In this document: one piece after another, positions 38,771-47,474 of the stretch
Numbering within the stretch: position 1 is the first letter of the stretch
Layout of the letters: each line of letters starts with the position of its first letter
DNA from: Acetobacteraceae bacterium B3987
Lineage (GTDB): Bacteria; Pseudomonadota; Alphaproteobacteria; Acetobacterales; Acetobacteraceae
DNA length: 64,000 nucleotides
Assembly: GCA_026537415.1 (NCBI GenBank)
Contig: JAFNMF010000001.1
Span: forward strand, 668,712 to 732,711
Reading direction: 5' to 3'
Made by a program: the position numbers and the translations under genes
The notes under the pieces: generated by a model
What the model was told of the DNA's origin: nothing
Seen by the model: only the letters and a program-made list of their open reading frames with translations
Databases searched by the model: none

Positions 38771-39962
38771 GGCCGGGCAATGCCTTCAGCAGATAGTCAC
38801 GCAGGTTCTCATGCTCGACCAGCTCCACCGTTTCCAGCAGGAAGGCCTGAACCAGCATGTCACGGGCCTGCTCTTCCAGAACACCACGGGAACGGAGATA
38901 GAAAAGCTGATCCTCATCCAGCGCACCAACGGTTGCCCCGTGGCTGCACTTGACGTCATCAGCGTAAATCTCAAGCTCCGGCTTGCTGTTCATCTGCGCC
39001 TTTTCGGACAGGAGCAGAGCCTGATTCATCTGGTAACCGTCGGTCTTCTGAGCGATCTGATCCACCAGAATCTTGCCCTGAAACACACCCTGCCCGTTTT
39101 CGGACAGCACCGTCCGCACTGTCTGGCGGGATGTGCAGTCCGGCGAGGCATGATGGATCATGGAAGACAGATCATTCAGCCGACTGCCATCGACAAGCTG
39201 GATGGCATTGACATTCGTGTTGCTGAACGGGCCTGAAAGCTGACTGACCACTTCCTGACGGGCCAGCACACCACCCTGATTGAGGGTAAAGCTGTCATAA
39301 TTGCCACGTTCACCAATGCAGGCACCGATGATCCCCAGACGGGCAGCCTCACGGCTTTCCGCCTGCTGCGTGACATGGCTGAGATGGGCATTATCCGCAC
39401 AATGAACATCCATCTGCGGGTTCGTCAGATACTGCCCCTCGCCAAGCTGGATATCCAGCAGGGTCAGACGTGCCCCTTCATCCAGCGTGACACTGTGATG
39501 AAGATGGGTGGAAACGCCATTCCCTTCTGTCAGACTGACCATGACGATCAGACCGGCATCTTTCCCGGCCGGAACATGCAGCCGTGCCCCCGGCTGGCGC
39601 AGGGCCGCATTCAGCCCCGCAGAGAAACGCCCAGCCAGAAGCGGCTGTACGGCAGAACCATCACCATATTCCTGCACATCCATGCAGGCTGGCAGATGGG
39701 ACAGAGATTTGCAGAACCGCCCATTGGCAAAGATCAGCAGACCATCATGCTTCGGCAGGGCCAGCCCGTCCACACGCTGCTTCACGGCAGCATCATCAAG
39801 GGCCGGTGCAGCCTGCCACGCAACACCATTCAGGGACTGAAGCGGCGTGTAATGCCATGCCTCAACCCGCCTCGTCGGCAGCCCTCCCGTCCCCAGCAGG
39901 GCTGCACGCTCCCCGGCACGGCCTGTCAGGGCCTGCCAGGCTGCTGCACTGTTCTCACTCAC
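38763..39962 (-). CDS. sufD: Fe-S assembly scaffold subunit SufD
   Basis: A 399-residue SufD with the family's beta-helix core (SHVTQQAESREAARLGIIGACIGERGNYDSF), HHASPDCTSRQTVRTVLS, VFQGKILVDQIAQKTDGYQMNQALLLS and the C-terminal EDQLFYLRSRGV segment shared with SufB. It forms the SufBC2D scaffold, in which it helps iron acquisition. It overlaps sufC by 4 bp at the start and sufS by 8 bp at the end. Confidence 0.95.
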   Translation of the reverse strand: MSENSAAAWQALTGRAGERAALLGTGGLPTRRVEAWHYTPLQSLNGVAWQAAPALDDAAVKQRVDGLALPKHDGLLIFANGRFCKSLSHLPACMDVQEYGDGSAVQPLLAGRFSAGLNAALRQPGARLHVPAGKDAGLIVMVSLTEGNGVSTHLHHSVTLDEGARLTLLDIQLGEGQYLTNPQMDVHCADNAHLSHVTQQAESREAARLGIIGACIGERGNYDSFTLNQGGVLARQEVVSQLSGPFSNTNVNAIQLVDGSRLNDLSSMIHHASPDCTSRQTVRTVLSENGQGVFQGKILVDQIAQKTDGYQMNQALLLSEKAQMNSKPELEIYADDVKCSHGATVGALDEDQLFYLRSRGVLEEQARDMLVQAFLLETVELVEHENLRDYLLKALPGHV

Positions 39963-40729
39963 GCTGCTGCCTCAAGAAACTGTTTGTAGCCCTGTTTTTC
40001 CAGCAGGGTAGCCACTTCCGGCCCGCCACTATGGATGATGCGGCCATGTGCCATGACATGCACACGATCCGGCACGATATATTCCAGAAGACGCTGATGA
40101 TGGGTAATCACCAGAGAGGAGAAGTCCGGCCCACGCAGGGAATTGACGCCATCCGCCACGATGCGCAGCGCATCAATATCCAGCCCACTGTCCGTCTCAT
40201 CCAGAATGGCGAGTGAAGGCTTGAGCAGGCGCATCTGAAGCACTTCGTTGCGCTTCTTCTCACCACCGGAGAAGCCGACATTCACGGCACGCTTGAGCAT
40301 CTCACCGGACATGGAAAGACGGGCCGTTTCCTCCCGTGCCAGCTTGAGGAAGGACACGGCATCCAGCTCTTCCTCACCACGGGCCTTGCGGACGGCATTT
40401 ACGGCTGTCCGCAGAAAATTGGCATTATTGACGCCCGGCAGCTCCACAGGGGACTGGAAGGCCAGAAACACGCCCAGTGCGGCACGCTCTTCCGGCTCCA
40501 GCTCCAGCAGGTCCTGTCCTTTGAAGTGAGCAGACCCACCCGTCACTTCATAATCCTCACGTCCTGCCAGAACGTAAGACAGCGTGGACTTGCCGGACCC
40601 GTTCGGCCCCATGATGGCATGAACCTCTCCCTTGGGGATCGTCAGGTCCAGACCCTTCAGAATTTCCTTGGGGGTTCCGTCAGCATCGATCTGGGCTTTC
40701 AGCCCTTCAATCTTCAGAAAATCACTCAT
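39959..40729 (-). CDS. sufC: Fe-S assembly ATPase SufC
   Basis: A 256-residue ABC-type ATPase with Walker A GPNGSGKST, signature FSGGEKKRNE and Walker B LAILDETDSGLDIDAL, all typical of SufC. ATP binding remodels SufB and SufD so that the nascent cluster can form. It starts 3 bp after sufB and overlaps sufD by 4 bp. Confidence 0.97.
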   Translation of the reverse strand: MSDFLKIEGLKAQIDADGTPKEILKGLDLTIPKGEVHAIMGPNGSGKSTLSYVLAGREDYEVTGGSAHFKGQDLLELEPEERAALGVFLAFQSPVELPGVNNANFLRTAVNAVRKARGEEELDAVSFLKLAREETARLSMSGEMLKRAVNVGFSGGEKKRNEVLQMRLLKPSLAILDETDSGLDIDALRIVADGVNSLRGPDFSSLVITHHQRLLEYIVPDRVHVMAHGRIIHSGGPEVATLLEKQGYKQFLEAAA

Positions 40730-40732
40730 AGC

Positions 40733-42214
40733 TTAACCCACGCTCCCTTCCAGACTGATCTGAAGCAGCTTCTGTGCTTCCACAGCAAATTCCATCGGGA
40801 GTTCCTTGAGAACCTCCCGGCAGAAACCGTTCACGATCAGGCCAACGGCTTCCTCTTCTGAAAAACCACGGGACCGGCAATAGAAGAGCTGGTCCTCGGA
40901 AATCTTGGATGTTGTCGCCTCATGCTCGACACGGGCACTCATGTTGCGGCTCTCGATATAGGGAACCGTATGGGCACCGCACTGATCGCCGATCAGCAGA
41001 CTGTCACACTGCGTAAAGTTGCGGCCATTACGGGCCTTGGGCTGCATACGGACCAGACCGCGATAGGTACTGTCCGACTTCCCGGCAGAGATGGTCTTGG
41101 CCACGATGGTGGACCGTGTATCCGGGGCAAGATGGATCATCTTCGTGCCCGTGTCGGCCTGCTGATGCCCATTTGTCACGGCAACGGAATAGAACTCACC
41201 GACTGAACCTTTCCCTGCCAGAATGCAGGACGGATACTTCCATGTGATGGCAGAGCCGGTTTCAACCTGTGTCCATGAGATGCGGGCACGGTCACCTTTG
41301 CAGATGCCCCGCTTGGTCACGAAGTTATAGATGCCGCCCTTACCATTTTCATCACCCGGATACCAGTTCTGCACCGTGGAATATTTGATGAAGGCATCTT
41401 CCATCGCCACCAGCTCAACCACGGCAGCATGAAGCTGGTTCTCGTCACGCTGCGGAGCCGTGCATCCCTCCAGATAGGATACGGTAGCCTGATCCTCAGC
41501 AATGATCAGCGTCCGCTCAAACTGCCCGGTATTACGGGCATTGATACGGAAATAGGTGGACAGCTCCATCGGGCAGCGCACCCCTTTGGGCACGTAAACG
41601 AAGGAACCATCGGTAAAGACAGCCGAATTCAGGGCCGAGAAGAAATTGTCCCCTACAGGGACGACCGTCCCCAGATATTTCTTCACCAGCTCCGGATGCT
41701 CAATGATGGCCTCGGAGATCGGGCAGAAAATCACGCCCGCTTCGGCCAGCGTCTTGCGGAAGGTCGTTGCCACGGACACACTGTCAAACACGGCATCAAC
41801 AGCCACAGGCGTCTTCTGGCCTGCGCCTTCCACACCAGCCAGCATCTCCTGCTCATGAAGCGGAATACCAAGCTTCTCGTAGGTCTTCAGCAGCTCGGGA
41901 TCGACTTCATCAAGGCTTTTCGGACCAGGCTTCTTCTTGGGCTGAGCGAAGTAATGAGCATCCTGATAATCAATCGGCGGATGTTTGATCTTCGCCCAGT
42001 CCGGCTCACTCATTTCCTGCCATGCACGGAAAGCCTTCAGCCGCCATTCCAGCATCCACTGAGGCTCTTTCTTACGTGCGGAAATCAGCCGGACGATGTC
42101 CTCATTCAGCCCTTTCGGGGCGAGGTCCATCTCCACATTCGTCTCAAAACCCCATTCGTAATTGGACTTGGCCAGTTTCTCAACGGCTTCACGGGTTTCC
42201 GACACAGCCGGCAT
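40733..42214 (-). CDS. sufB: Fe-S assembly scaffold SufB
   Basis: A 493-residue main scaffold, binding nascent clusters. The sequence shows [82 protein letters not shown] and the C-terminal [17 protein letters not shown], where the conserved cysteine lies. The ATG at 42214, with GGGAGG five nt upstream, fits the family N-terminus; it lies 26 bp inside the end of the Rrf2 regulator gene. Confidence 0.97.
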   Translation of the reverse strand: MPAVSETREAVEKLAKSNYEWGFETNVEMDLAPKGLNEDIVRLISARKKEPQWMLEWRLKAFRAWQEMSEPDWAKIKHPPIDYQDAHYFAQPKKKPGPKSLDEVDPELLKTYEKLGIPLHEQEMLAGVEGAGQKTPVAVDAVFDSVSVATTFRKTLAEAGVIFCPISEAIIEHPELVKKYLGTVVPVGDNFFSALNSAVFTDGSFVYVPKGVRCPMELSTYFRINARNTGQFERTLIIAEDQATVSYLEGCTAPQRDENQLHAAVVELVAMEDAFIKYSTVQNWYPGDENGKGGIYNFVTKRGICKGDRARISWTQVETGSAITWKYPSCILAGKGSVGEFYSVAVTNGHQQADTGTKMIHLAPDTRSTIVAKTISAGKSDSTYRGLVRMQPKARNGRNFTQCDSLLIGDQCGAHTVPYIESRNMSARVEHEATTSKISEDQLFYCRSRGFSEEEAVGLIVNGFCREVLKELPMEFAVEAQKLLQISLEGSVG

Positions 42215-42683
42215 GACATCCTCCCTGTTTCTCAGACCTATGCATTGTCGCTTCCGCCGAGGTGGCAGAGGACGGATCAAATTTCAGATCGGGGTTGGCC
42301 ATATCTGCCAGAGTGATGGTCTCAAGGGCCTGACGGACCGCTCCATTGACCATATCCCACTGCCCGGACAGGCCGCAGGTCTCCCCATGTGCACATTCCT
42401 TGCCATCACAGCAGGCCGTCACACATATAGGGCCATCCACTACGGTAATCACCCGTGCCACGGAGATGTCCTTCAGCTCTTCAGCTAGACGGTACCCGCC
42501 CCGTGCGCCACGATAGGACACGACCAGCCCACCGGCTGCCAGCCCCTTCAGCAGCTTGGCAACTGTTGGTTCGGGAACCCCCGTTTCCTGCGCCAGAGAC
42601 GCCGCCGTGGCCAGATCGCCACGTACACCCAGACGCACAAGAACAACAGTCGCATAGTCAGCCAGTTTGGACAGTCTCAGCAC
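42189..42683 (-). CDS. Rrf2-family Fe-S responsive regulator of the SUF operon (IscR/SufR-like)
   Basis: A 164-residue winged-helix regulator beginning [18 protein letters not shown], as in SUF-linked Rrf2 proteins. Five cysteines (87, 91, 92, 97, 103) in [17 protein letters not shown] include a C-x5-C-x5-C set able to hold an Fe-S cluster. It likely represses the operon when cluster-loaded and releases it when iron or sulfur is short. I took the GTG at 42683 since it gives the conserved start; a TTG at 42710 is also open. Its end overlaps sufB by 26 bp. Confidence 0.88.
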   Translation of the reverse strand: MLRLSKLADYATVVLVRLGVRGDLATAASLAQETGVPEPTVAKLLKGLAAGGLVVSYRGARGGYRLAEELKDISVARVITVVDGPICVTACCDGKECAHGETCGLSGQWDMVNGAVRQALETITLADMANPDLKFDPSSATSAEATMHRSEKQGGCHAGCVGNP

Positions 42684-42714
42684 AATGAAAAAACCTACAG
42701 CCTGTATCAATGAT

Positions 42715-42747
42715 TCTTAATTTAAGACCCTACCGGTCCCCATTCAA
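42715..42747 (-). promoter_or_regulatory. Candidate SUF operon promoter with overlapping palindromic operator
   Basis: On the minus strand TTGAAT (42747-42742) and TAAATT (42724-42719) are 17 bp apart, a good sigma-70 layout, upstream of the regulator gene. A perfect 13-bp palindrome TCTTAA-T-TTAAGA (42715-42727 on the plus strand) covers the -10, a likely site for the Rrf2 regulator. A second inverted repeat, TGACCC (42753-42758) and GGGTCA (42771-42776), lies just upstream of the -35. Confidence 0.5.
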
Positions 42748-42833
42748 GGAAGTGACCCATATTTTTCTTAGGGTCAAGCTTTATGTCCGGTTACAGCAGG
42801 AGCGTTCTTTTATTTTCTATTAAAGAATACCGC

Positions 42834-44090
42834 TTATGGCACAAAATAGGCAAGTAGCCCTTCTAAGATGGCACCTATCACAAAACCGACTACGGTGCCA
42901 TTAACCCTGATATAAGCCAGGTCCTTCCCAATACCCGCCTCCAGCCGAGTGGACAGACTTTCCGCATCCCAGCGTCCGACAACACGGGCGATCATCCCCG
43001 CCACATTTTGCTGCATCTGTGGAAGGGCCTGCATAATGGCCTGACGCAGTGCCTGATCCAACTGAATAGCCAGCTCTCCCCGCTGCGAAAGCATGTCTAC
43101 CAACTGCTGATAGGCTGTTGACAGTGCTTGCATGCTCAGCCCGTCATCTTTCTGGCTGTCCTCTTCCACCATCAAGCAGAGCCGCCGCCACAGGCCGCCG
43201 CTCCACTCTTTCACACTGTCATGTGCAAAAAAGGACGCAATGCCATCCATGAGCTGATGGGCATTCTGTGGGTCTTCATCCAGTTCCTGAAGCTTCCTCC
43301 GCACCCAGCGGGTAAAGCCATGCCGAATGTCAGAATCCATCGGGTCCACACGGCTTAACTCGGCCTTCAGTGCGGTTAAGACCTGCGTGGCTACTGATGC
43401 ACCAATAGCCCAGCCAATCAAACGTCCGCCCTGTTCCCGCACCCGCTTCTCCACAAAGCGGTGCAGGTCATCTTCCTTCTGGCTGACCAATTCTTTGAAC
43501 TGCGCCAGAAAGAAAGAAAAGACCTCTTGATGAAGATCCCCATCCACCATGGCCCGCAAACCACGGATAACAAGGGCCGTCACGTCATCCCTTTTCATCA
43601 GGGTCGGAAACAGAGTGACCAAAAAAGAACCGCCCCTCCCATCGCCAATACGCTCCAATATGGCAGGGGCTAATCCACGCAGATGTTCCAGCACACGCCG
43701 CTCTGTCTCCTCCTTTTTCAGGAGATTTGCTAAAACGACTGGAACATTGGCCTGATCCAATAGACGCAGCATTTCATCTTCTGTCAGGAAATGCTCCACC
43801 ATGAAACGCCCGAGTGCTTCACCCAGCTGCGCCTTGCGCTGTGGCAGGATGGCCGTATGCGGAATGGGCAACCCTAACGGATGCCGAAATAAGGCCGTAA
43901 CAGCAAACCAGTCGGCCATGCCCCCTACCACACCGGCCTGACTTCCTGCCCGTAACATTTCAAGCCAGAGTGAAGGGCCGAACAACTTCTGCCAAATGCT
44001 CAACCGACTGACGACAGCCAGTACGGACGTCCCCACCAACAGCAGACCCGCCCAGAGAGAGACCCTATTTTTCCGCACCGGGACGGACAT
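42834..44090 (-). CDS. DUF445 membrane-associated protein
   Basis: A 418-residue DUF445 protein. After an N-terminal membrane helix (SLWAGLLLVGTSVLAVV) it has the family signature VGGMADWFAVTALFRHPLGLPIPHTAILP (about 55-83), a long helical middle with charged coiled-coil stretches, and a final hydrophobic segment (VNGTVVGFVIGAILEGLLAYFVP). Members are inner-membrane proteins of unknown function. The Shine-Dalgarno GGAGG is rather far from the ATG (about 13 nt). It is divergent from the PEP-carboxylase-like gene. Confidence 0.88.
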   Translation of the reverse strand: MSVPVRKNRVSLWAGLLLVGTSVLAVVSRLSIWQKLFGPSLWLEMLRAGSQAGVVGGMADWFAVTALFRHPLGLPIPHTAILPQRKAQLGEALGRFMVEHFLTEDEMLRLLDQANVPVVLANLLKKEETERRVLEHLRGLAPAILERIGDGRGGSFLVTLFPTLMKRDDVTALVIRGLRAMVDGDLHQEVFSFFLAQFKELVSQKEDDLHRFVEKRVREQGGRLIGWAIGASVATQVLTALKAELSRVDPMDSDIRHGFTRWVRRKLQELDEDPQNAHQLMDGIASFFAHDSVKEWSGGLWRRLCLMVEEDSQKDDGLSMQALSTAYQQLVDMLSQRGELAIQLDQALRQAIMQALPQMQQNVAGMIARVVGRWDAESLSTRLEAGIGKDLAYIRVNGTVVGFVIGAILEGLLAYFVP

Positions 44091-44202
44091 GACGCTAGAC
44101 TGACCTCCTCACACACTGGCAGGGGGCGGCTACAGCCCCCGCAACAACCATCCTGCGGAGGAAATCCGACAGAACAGACATAAACCACTTAGTTAACAAC
44201 AC

Positions 44203-44232
44203 TTGGCGCATTAGCATAATTAAGCCTATACA
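44203..44232 (+). promoter_or_regulatory. Candidate promoter of the PEP-carboxylase-like gene
   Basis: TTGGCG (44203-44208) and TATACA (44227-44232) are 18 bp apart, about 27 bp upstream of the first in-frame ATG. A GC-rich hairpin between this and the DUF445 start separates the two divergent genes. Confidence 0.45.
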
Positions 44233-44258
44233 GGAACGACCGTGCTGGTAATGATGCT

Positions 44259-47099
44259 ATGCTCTTCCCGGCTGATATAAGATCAAGACAAGCGAGACTG
44301 TTCCCCATGCCTGATTGCGCCTCCCCAACTGACGCATCGCCTGCTGAACTGATTGAATCCTGTGCCACAGTGCTAAAACGCACGCCACATGAGCTTTCCA
44401 GCCTGATTATTTCTATTGCGGAAAAAACGGGGACGGAAAAAGGCCTGGAAACAGTCGGCCAGGCTGTCCGTCTGTTACGGGATCGCAATTTCATGACCCG
44501 GGCTGATGCTCTGCGCCGTTATATCGGGCTGGAGCATAACGGTACCATCTGCCCGCCAGAACCTCGCCTACGTAAAGTAGCCGAGCAGCTGGTCGCACAA
44601 GCCCGGACACCGGCAGACCTCTCCGTAACCGGCTTTGCCGCCGTCTTCACAGCTCATCCGACTTTTGCTCTGGCCAATAATGTTTATGAGCTTCTTGCTC
44701 GCCGCGCAGAAGACCCTGCCTGCCCAGTTCCCTCCCTGCCGACTCACCGCCGTGCGGCACCGCCAACCCTGGATGAGGAACAAGCATTAGCCCTTGCTGC
44801 CATCACCCGTGGGCGTGATGCGCTGGACCAGCTCTCAGCAGAAATCTTTCAGGCTGCACGCCGTCGCTGGCCCGATGCCGAAGAACTGACCCCGGCCCCT
44901 GTCCGTCTGGCCAGCTGGGTCGGATTCGATACCGATGGCCGCAATGACATTGGCTGGTGGGACACAATCCGCATCCGTTTGGGCCTCAAGATTGCTCAGC
45001 TGGAACGCCTGCTTGAAGGGCTGGAACGGATTGACCTGCAAGATTCTACCCTTGGCAGACGGGTTGAATCCGCCCTGCACGCCACGCAGCAACAGCGTGA
45101 TGCCTGCCCCCGTTCTGTCCCCGGTCAGACCATGCAACCGGAAGACATTGCCCGTTTCTCCCATATTCTCATTGATCTGCGGGAAACGGCCCTGCTCAAT
45201 GCCGAAGAGCTGCTTCCCCTGTTCCGAGAGGAGGCGGCAAACCTAGATGAAACCACAGCCCAGCAGCTGGACGTCATCCGCACGGGGTTCCTCAATCACG
45301 GGCTGGGGCTGTCCCATATCCATACCCGCCTCAATGCGGCACAGATTTACAACGTGGCCCGCACACGGCTGGGCCTGACAGACGACCCGACACTGCCATT
45401 CCACCGTCGGGCACTGCTCTCCCACATTGATGCCGCTATGGATAACCTGAAGCCACTGGCCATCGACTTTGGTGCCCTACTGGTAGAACCCAGTGCCGCA
45501 TCACGCCTGATGATGACGATGGCGCAGATCCTCAAACATGTTGATTCCGGATCTCCCATCCGCTTCCTGATTGCCGAAACGGAAAGTGGCTATACACTGC
45601 TTGCCACGCTCTGGCTGGCCCGTCTCTTTGGCATCCGTGATGACCAGATCGAGATTTCCCCGCTCTTCGAAACGGAAACAGCACTAGAGAACGGTGCAGA
45701 GATTCTGGAGGAAGCCTTCCGCTCTCCACATTGGCGGGCCTATCTCCGGGCCAATGGGCGTCTGTCCCTCCAATTCGGTTACTCGGATTCCGGGCGTTAT
45801 GTCGGACAGCTGGCTGCCGGCCCCATGGTCGAACGTCTGCGGCTGCGTACTTTGGAGCTGATGAAAGAGCATGGTCTCGACGACATCGCCCTGACCATGT
45901 TCGACACGCATGGTGAGAGCATCGGCCGTGGTGCCCATCCTTTCAGCCTGAAAGAACGTCTGGAATATTTCTCCCCTGCCAACACACGGCAGGCCCTACG
46001 TAAAGCGGGGATTACAAGCCGGGTCGAAACCGCTTTTCAGGGCGGGGATGGCTACCTCTCCTTTGGAACGGAGAGACTTGCTGCCTCTACTATTGCGACA
46101 CTAGCTGAATTCGTAGCGGCACAAGGCGAACCCATTGAGGCAGAGGCACTGAACGATCCGCTTTTCAGCAAGCCCGATTTCGCTATGGACTTCTTCTCTA
46201 CCATTGCGTTGAAAATGGGAGATTTGGTTAATGACCCCGGTTATACCGCCCTGCTGAGTGCCTTCGGCCCTGCATTGGTGGACAAAACCGGCTCCCGCCC
46301 CTCTGCACGCCAGTCCGATACGGCCCGGGTGACACGCATCACCCATCCGAGCCAAATCCGGGCCATTCCCAATAATGCCATCCTCCAGCAGCTGGGCTGG
46401 TGGGCCAATGTCCTGCACGGCCTTGGTGGTGCTGCCCGCCGCCATACGGAACAGTTCGAGCAACTACGCCACAGCTCGCCCCGCTTCCGCCAGCTCATGG
46501 ATTTTGCCTCTCAGGCCCTGAAACATTCAGACCTTGATGTTCTGCGGGCGACTATTCACCAGCTGGACCCTGGCACATGGCTGAACCGTGCAGCAGACTG
46601 CGACAGTGCTGATGAGCGAGTGCATTTCCTCAGTATCGCCCGTGATCTGGAAGAGCTGGAATTCTGGAAGAGCGTCCCGGCTCTCTTCCGCCGCATCCAG
46701 AGGGAGGACATCGCCCTGCGCTCTGCATGGCCAGAAGCCCCCCGCATGGATGTCGATGAGAAGCTACTGCATGTCATCCGCTTTGCCCTGATGGACCGCA
46801 TTTGGACACTGGGAACGCATATCCCCTATTTCGGCCCTCGTGGCACGCTGACACGGGAAGCCATCACGACACTCATCCTCTGCCTTGATGTCCCACGGGC
46901 ACTGCGTTTGCTGGATGATCTTTTCCCCATCACAACGCCCAGCATTGCCGACCTTGACTTCGGCGAACCAGGCGGTGCCGGTGTAGCGCAGGGCTTCGCT
47001 CGTGAGCATCAGGAAATCTTCCAGCCACTCCGGGACGCTTTTGATCTCCTCCGGGAAGTCGGTGTGGCCATCATGCACGCCAATCACTGCTTCGGCTGA
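44259..47099 (+). CDS. Divergent phosphoenolpyruvate carboxylase-like protein
   Basis: A 946-residue protein homologous to PEP carboxylase along its length. Retained positions include His133 in FTAHPTF, Arg357 in TRLNA, PLFETET (468-474), YSDSGR (508-513), His551 and Arg557 in HGESIGRG, GSRP (678-681) and Arg701 in IRAIP. Against the family pattern FHGRGGSIGRGG the catalytic loop is two residues short and lacks the mobile arginine (Arg581 in E. coli); the arginine expected in QNRLMLP is missing (QLGWWAN); and GGDRDGNP reads GFDTDGRND. The C-terminus still ends in Gly. It may be an anaplerotic enzyme with altered kinetics or a protein with another role. A start at 44307 is possible; neither has a strong ribosome-binding site. 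Confidence 0.8.
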   Translation: MLFPADIRSRQARLFPMPDCASPTDASPAELIESCATVLKRTPHELSSLIISIAEKTGTEKGLETVGQAVRLLRDRNFMTRADALRRYIGLEHNGTICPPEPRLRKVAEQLVAQARTPADLSVTGFAAVFTAHPTFALANNVYELLARRAEDPACPVPSLPTHRRAAPPTLDEEQALALAAITRGRDALDQLSAEIFQAARRRWPDAEELTPAPVRLASWVGFDTDGRNDIGWWDTIRIRLGLKIAQLERLLEGLERIDLQDSTLGRRVESALHATQQQRDACPRSVPGQTMQPEDIARFSHILIDLRETALLNAEELLPLFREEAANLDETTAQQLDVIRTGFLNHGLGLSHIHTRLNAAQIYNVARTRLGLTDDPTLPFHRRALLSHIDAAMDNLKPLAIDFGALLVEPSAASRLMMTMAQILKHVDSGSPIRFLIAETESGYTLLATLWLARLFGIRDDQIEISPLFETETALENGAEILEEAFRSPHWRAYLRANGRLSLQFGYSDSGRYVGQLAAGPMVERLRLRTLELMKEHGLDDIALTMFDTHGESIGRGAHPFSLKERLEYFSPANTRQALRKAGITSRVETAFQGGDGYLSFGTERLAASTIATLAEFVAAQGEPIEAEALNDPLFSKPDFAMDFFSTIALKMGDLVNDPGYTALLSAFGPALVDKTGSRPSARQSDTARVTRITHPSQIRAIPNNAILQQLGWWANVLHGLGGAARRHTEQFEQLRHSSPRFRQLMDFASQALKHSDLDVLRATIHQLDPGTWLNRAADCDSADERVHFLSIARDLEELEFWKSVPALFRRIQREDIALRSAWPEAPRMDVDEKLLHVIRFALMDRIWTLGTHIPYFGPRGTLTREAITTLILCLDVPRALRLLDDLFPITTPSIADLDFGEPGGAGVAQGFAREHQEIFQPLRDAFDLLREVGVAIMHANHCFG

Positions 47100-47125
47100 T
47101 ACAGCCCTCAGTACCCGGTTTCAGA

Positions 47126-47160
47126 AAAGGCCTCTTCCCATTCAGGAAGAGGCCTTTCTC
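47126..47160. terminator. Bidirectional intrinsic terminator, PEPC-like gene / monooxygenase gene
   Basis: A 13-bp perfect stem (AAAGGCCTCTTCC / GGAAGAGGCCTTT) with a 6-nt loop lies between the convergent genes, with A-rich sequence to the left and TTTCTC to the right. Confidence 0.85.
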
Positions 47161-47179
47161 ATATCAGACGGCTGATCTT

Positions 47180-47470
47180 TCAGAGTTCCCGACACCAGAT
47201 ATTTTCAATCGTGCCACCAAGAGCCTCAATGGCCCTGAAACTGGCCTGCACATGCTCCGACGCCAGATGCGCCTGAAGGCTGGCCTCATCAGCCCATTCC
47301 TCATTCAACGTGAAGACACCCTCGGTCTCTTTATCCTCATACGCCACAAAACGGAGACAGCCTTCATCCTGCCGTGACCTCTGCACGATCTTCCTGAAAA
47401 GGTCTTTCGCCTGCTCATGATGGGATGCCGGAAAACGGATGATCGCCGTCACACAGTCTTTGCTATTCAT
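47180..47470 (-). CDS. ABM-family (YgiN-like) small monooxygenase
   Basis: A 96-residue ferredoxin-like protein of the antibiotic biosynthesis monooxygenase family: AIIRFPASHHEQAKDLFRKIVQRSRQDEGCLRFVAYED, then FTLNEEWADEASLQAHLASEHVQ with the conserved EEW/EHV pattern. Members oxidise quinols or aromatic compounds without cofactors, or have lost activity. The start lies only 4 bp after the CLC gene on the same strand, so it should be under the same fluoride riboswitch; how it would help against fluoride is unknown. Confidence 0.82.
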   Translation of the reverse strand: MNSKDCVTAIIRFPASHHEQAKDLFRKIVQRSRQDEGCLRFVAYEDKETEGVFTLNEEWADEASLQAHLASEHVQASFRAIEALGGTIENIWCREL

Positions 47471-47474
47471 GTCC

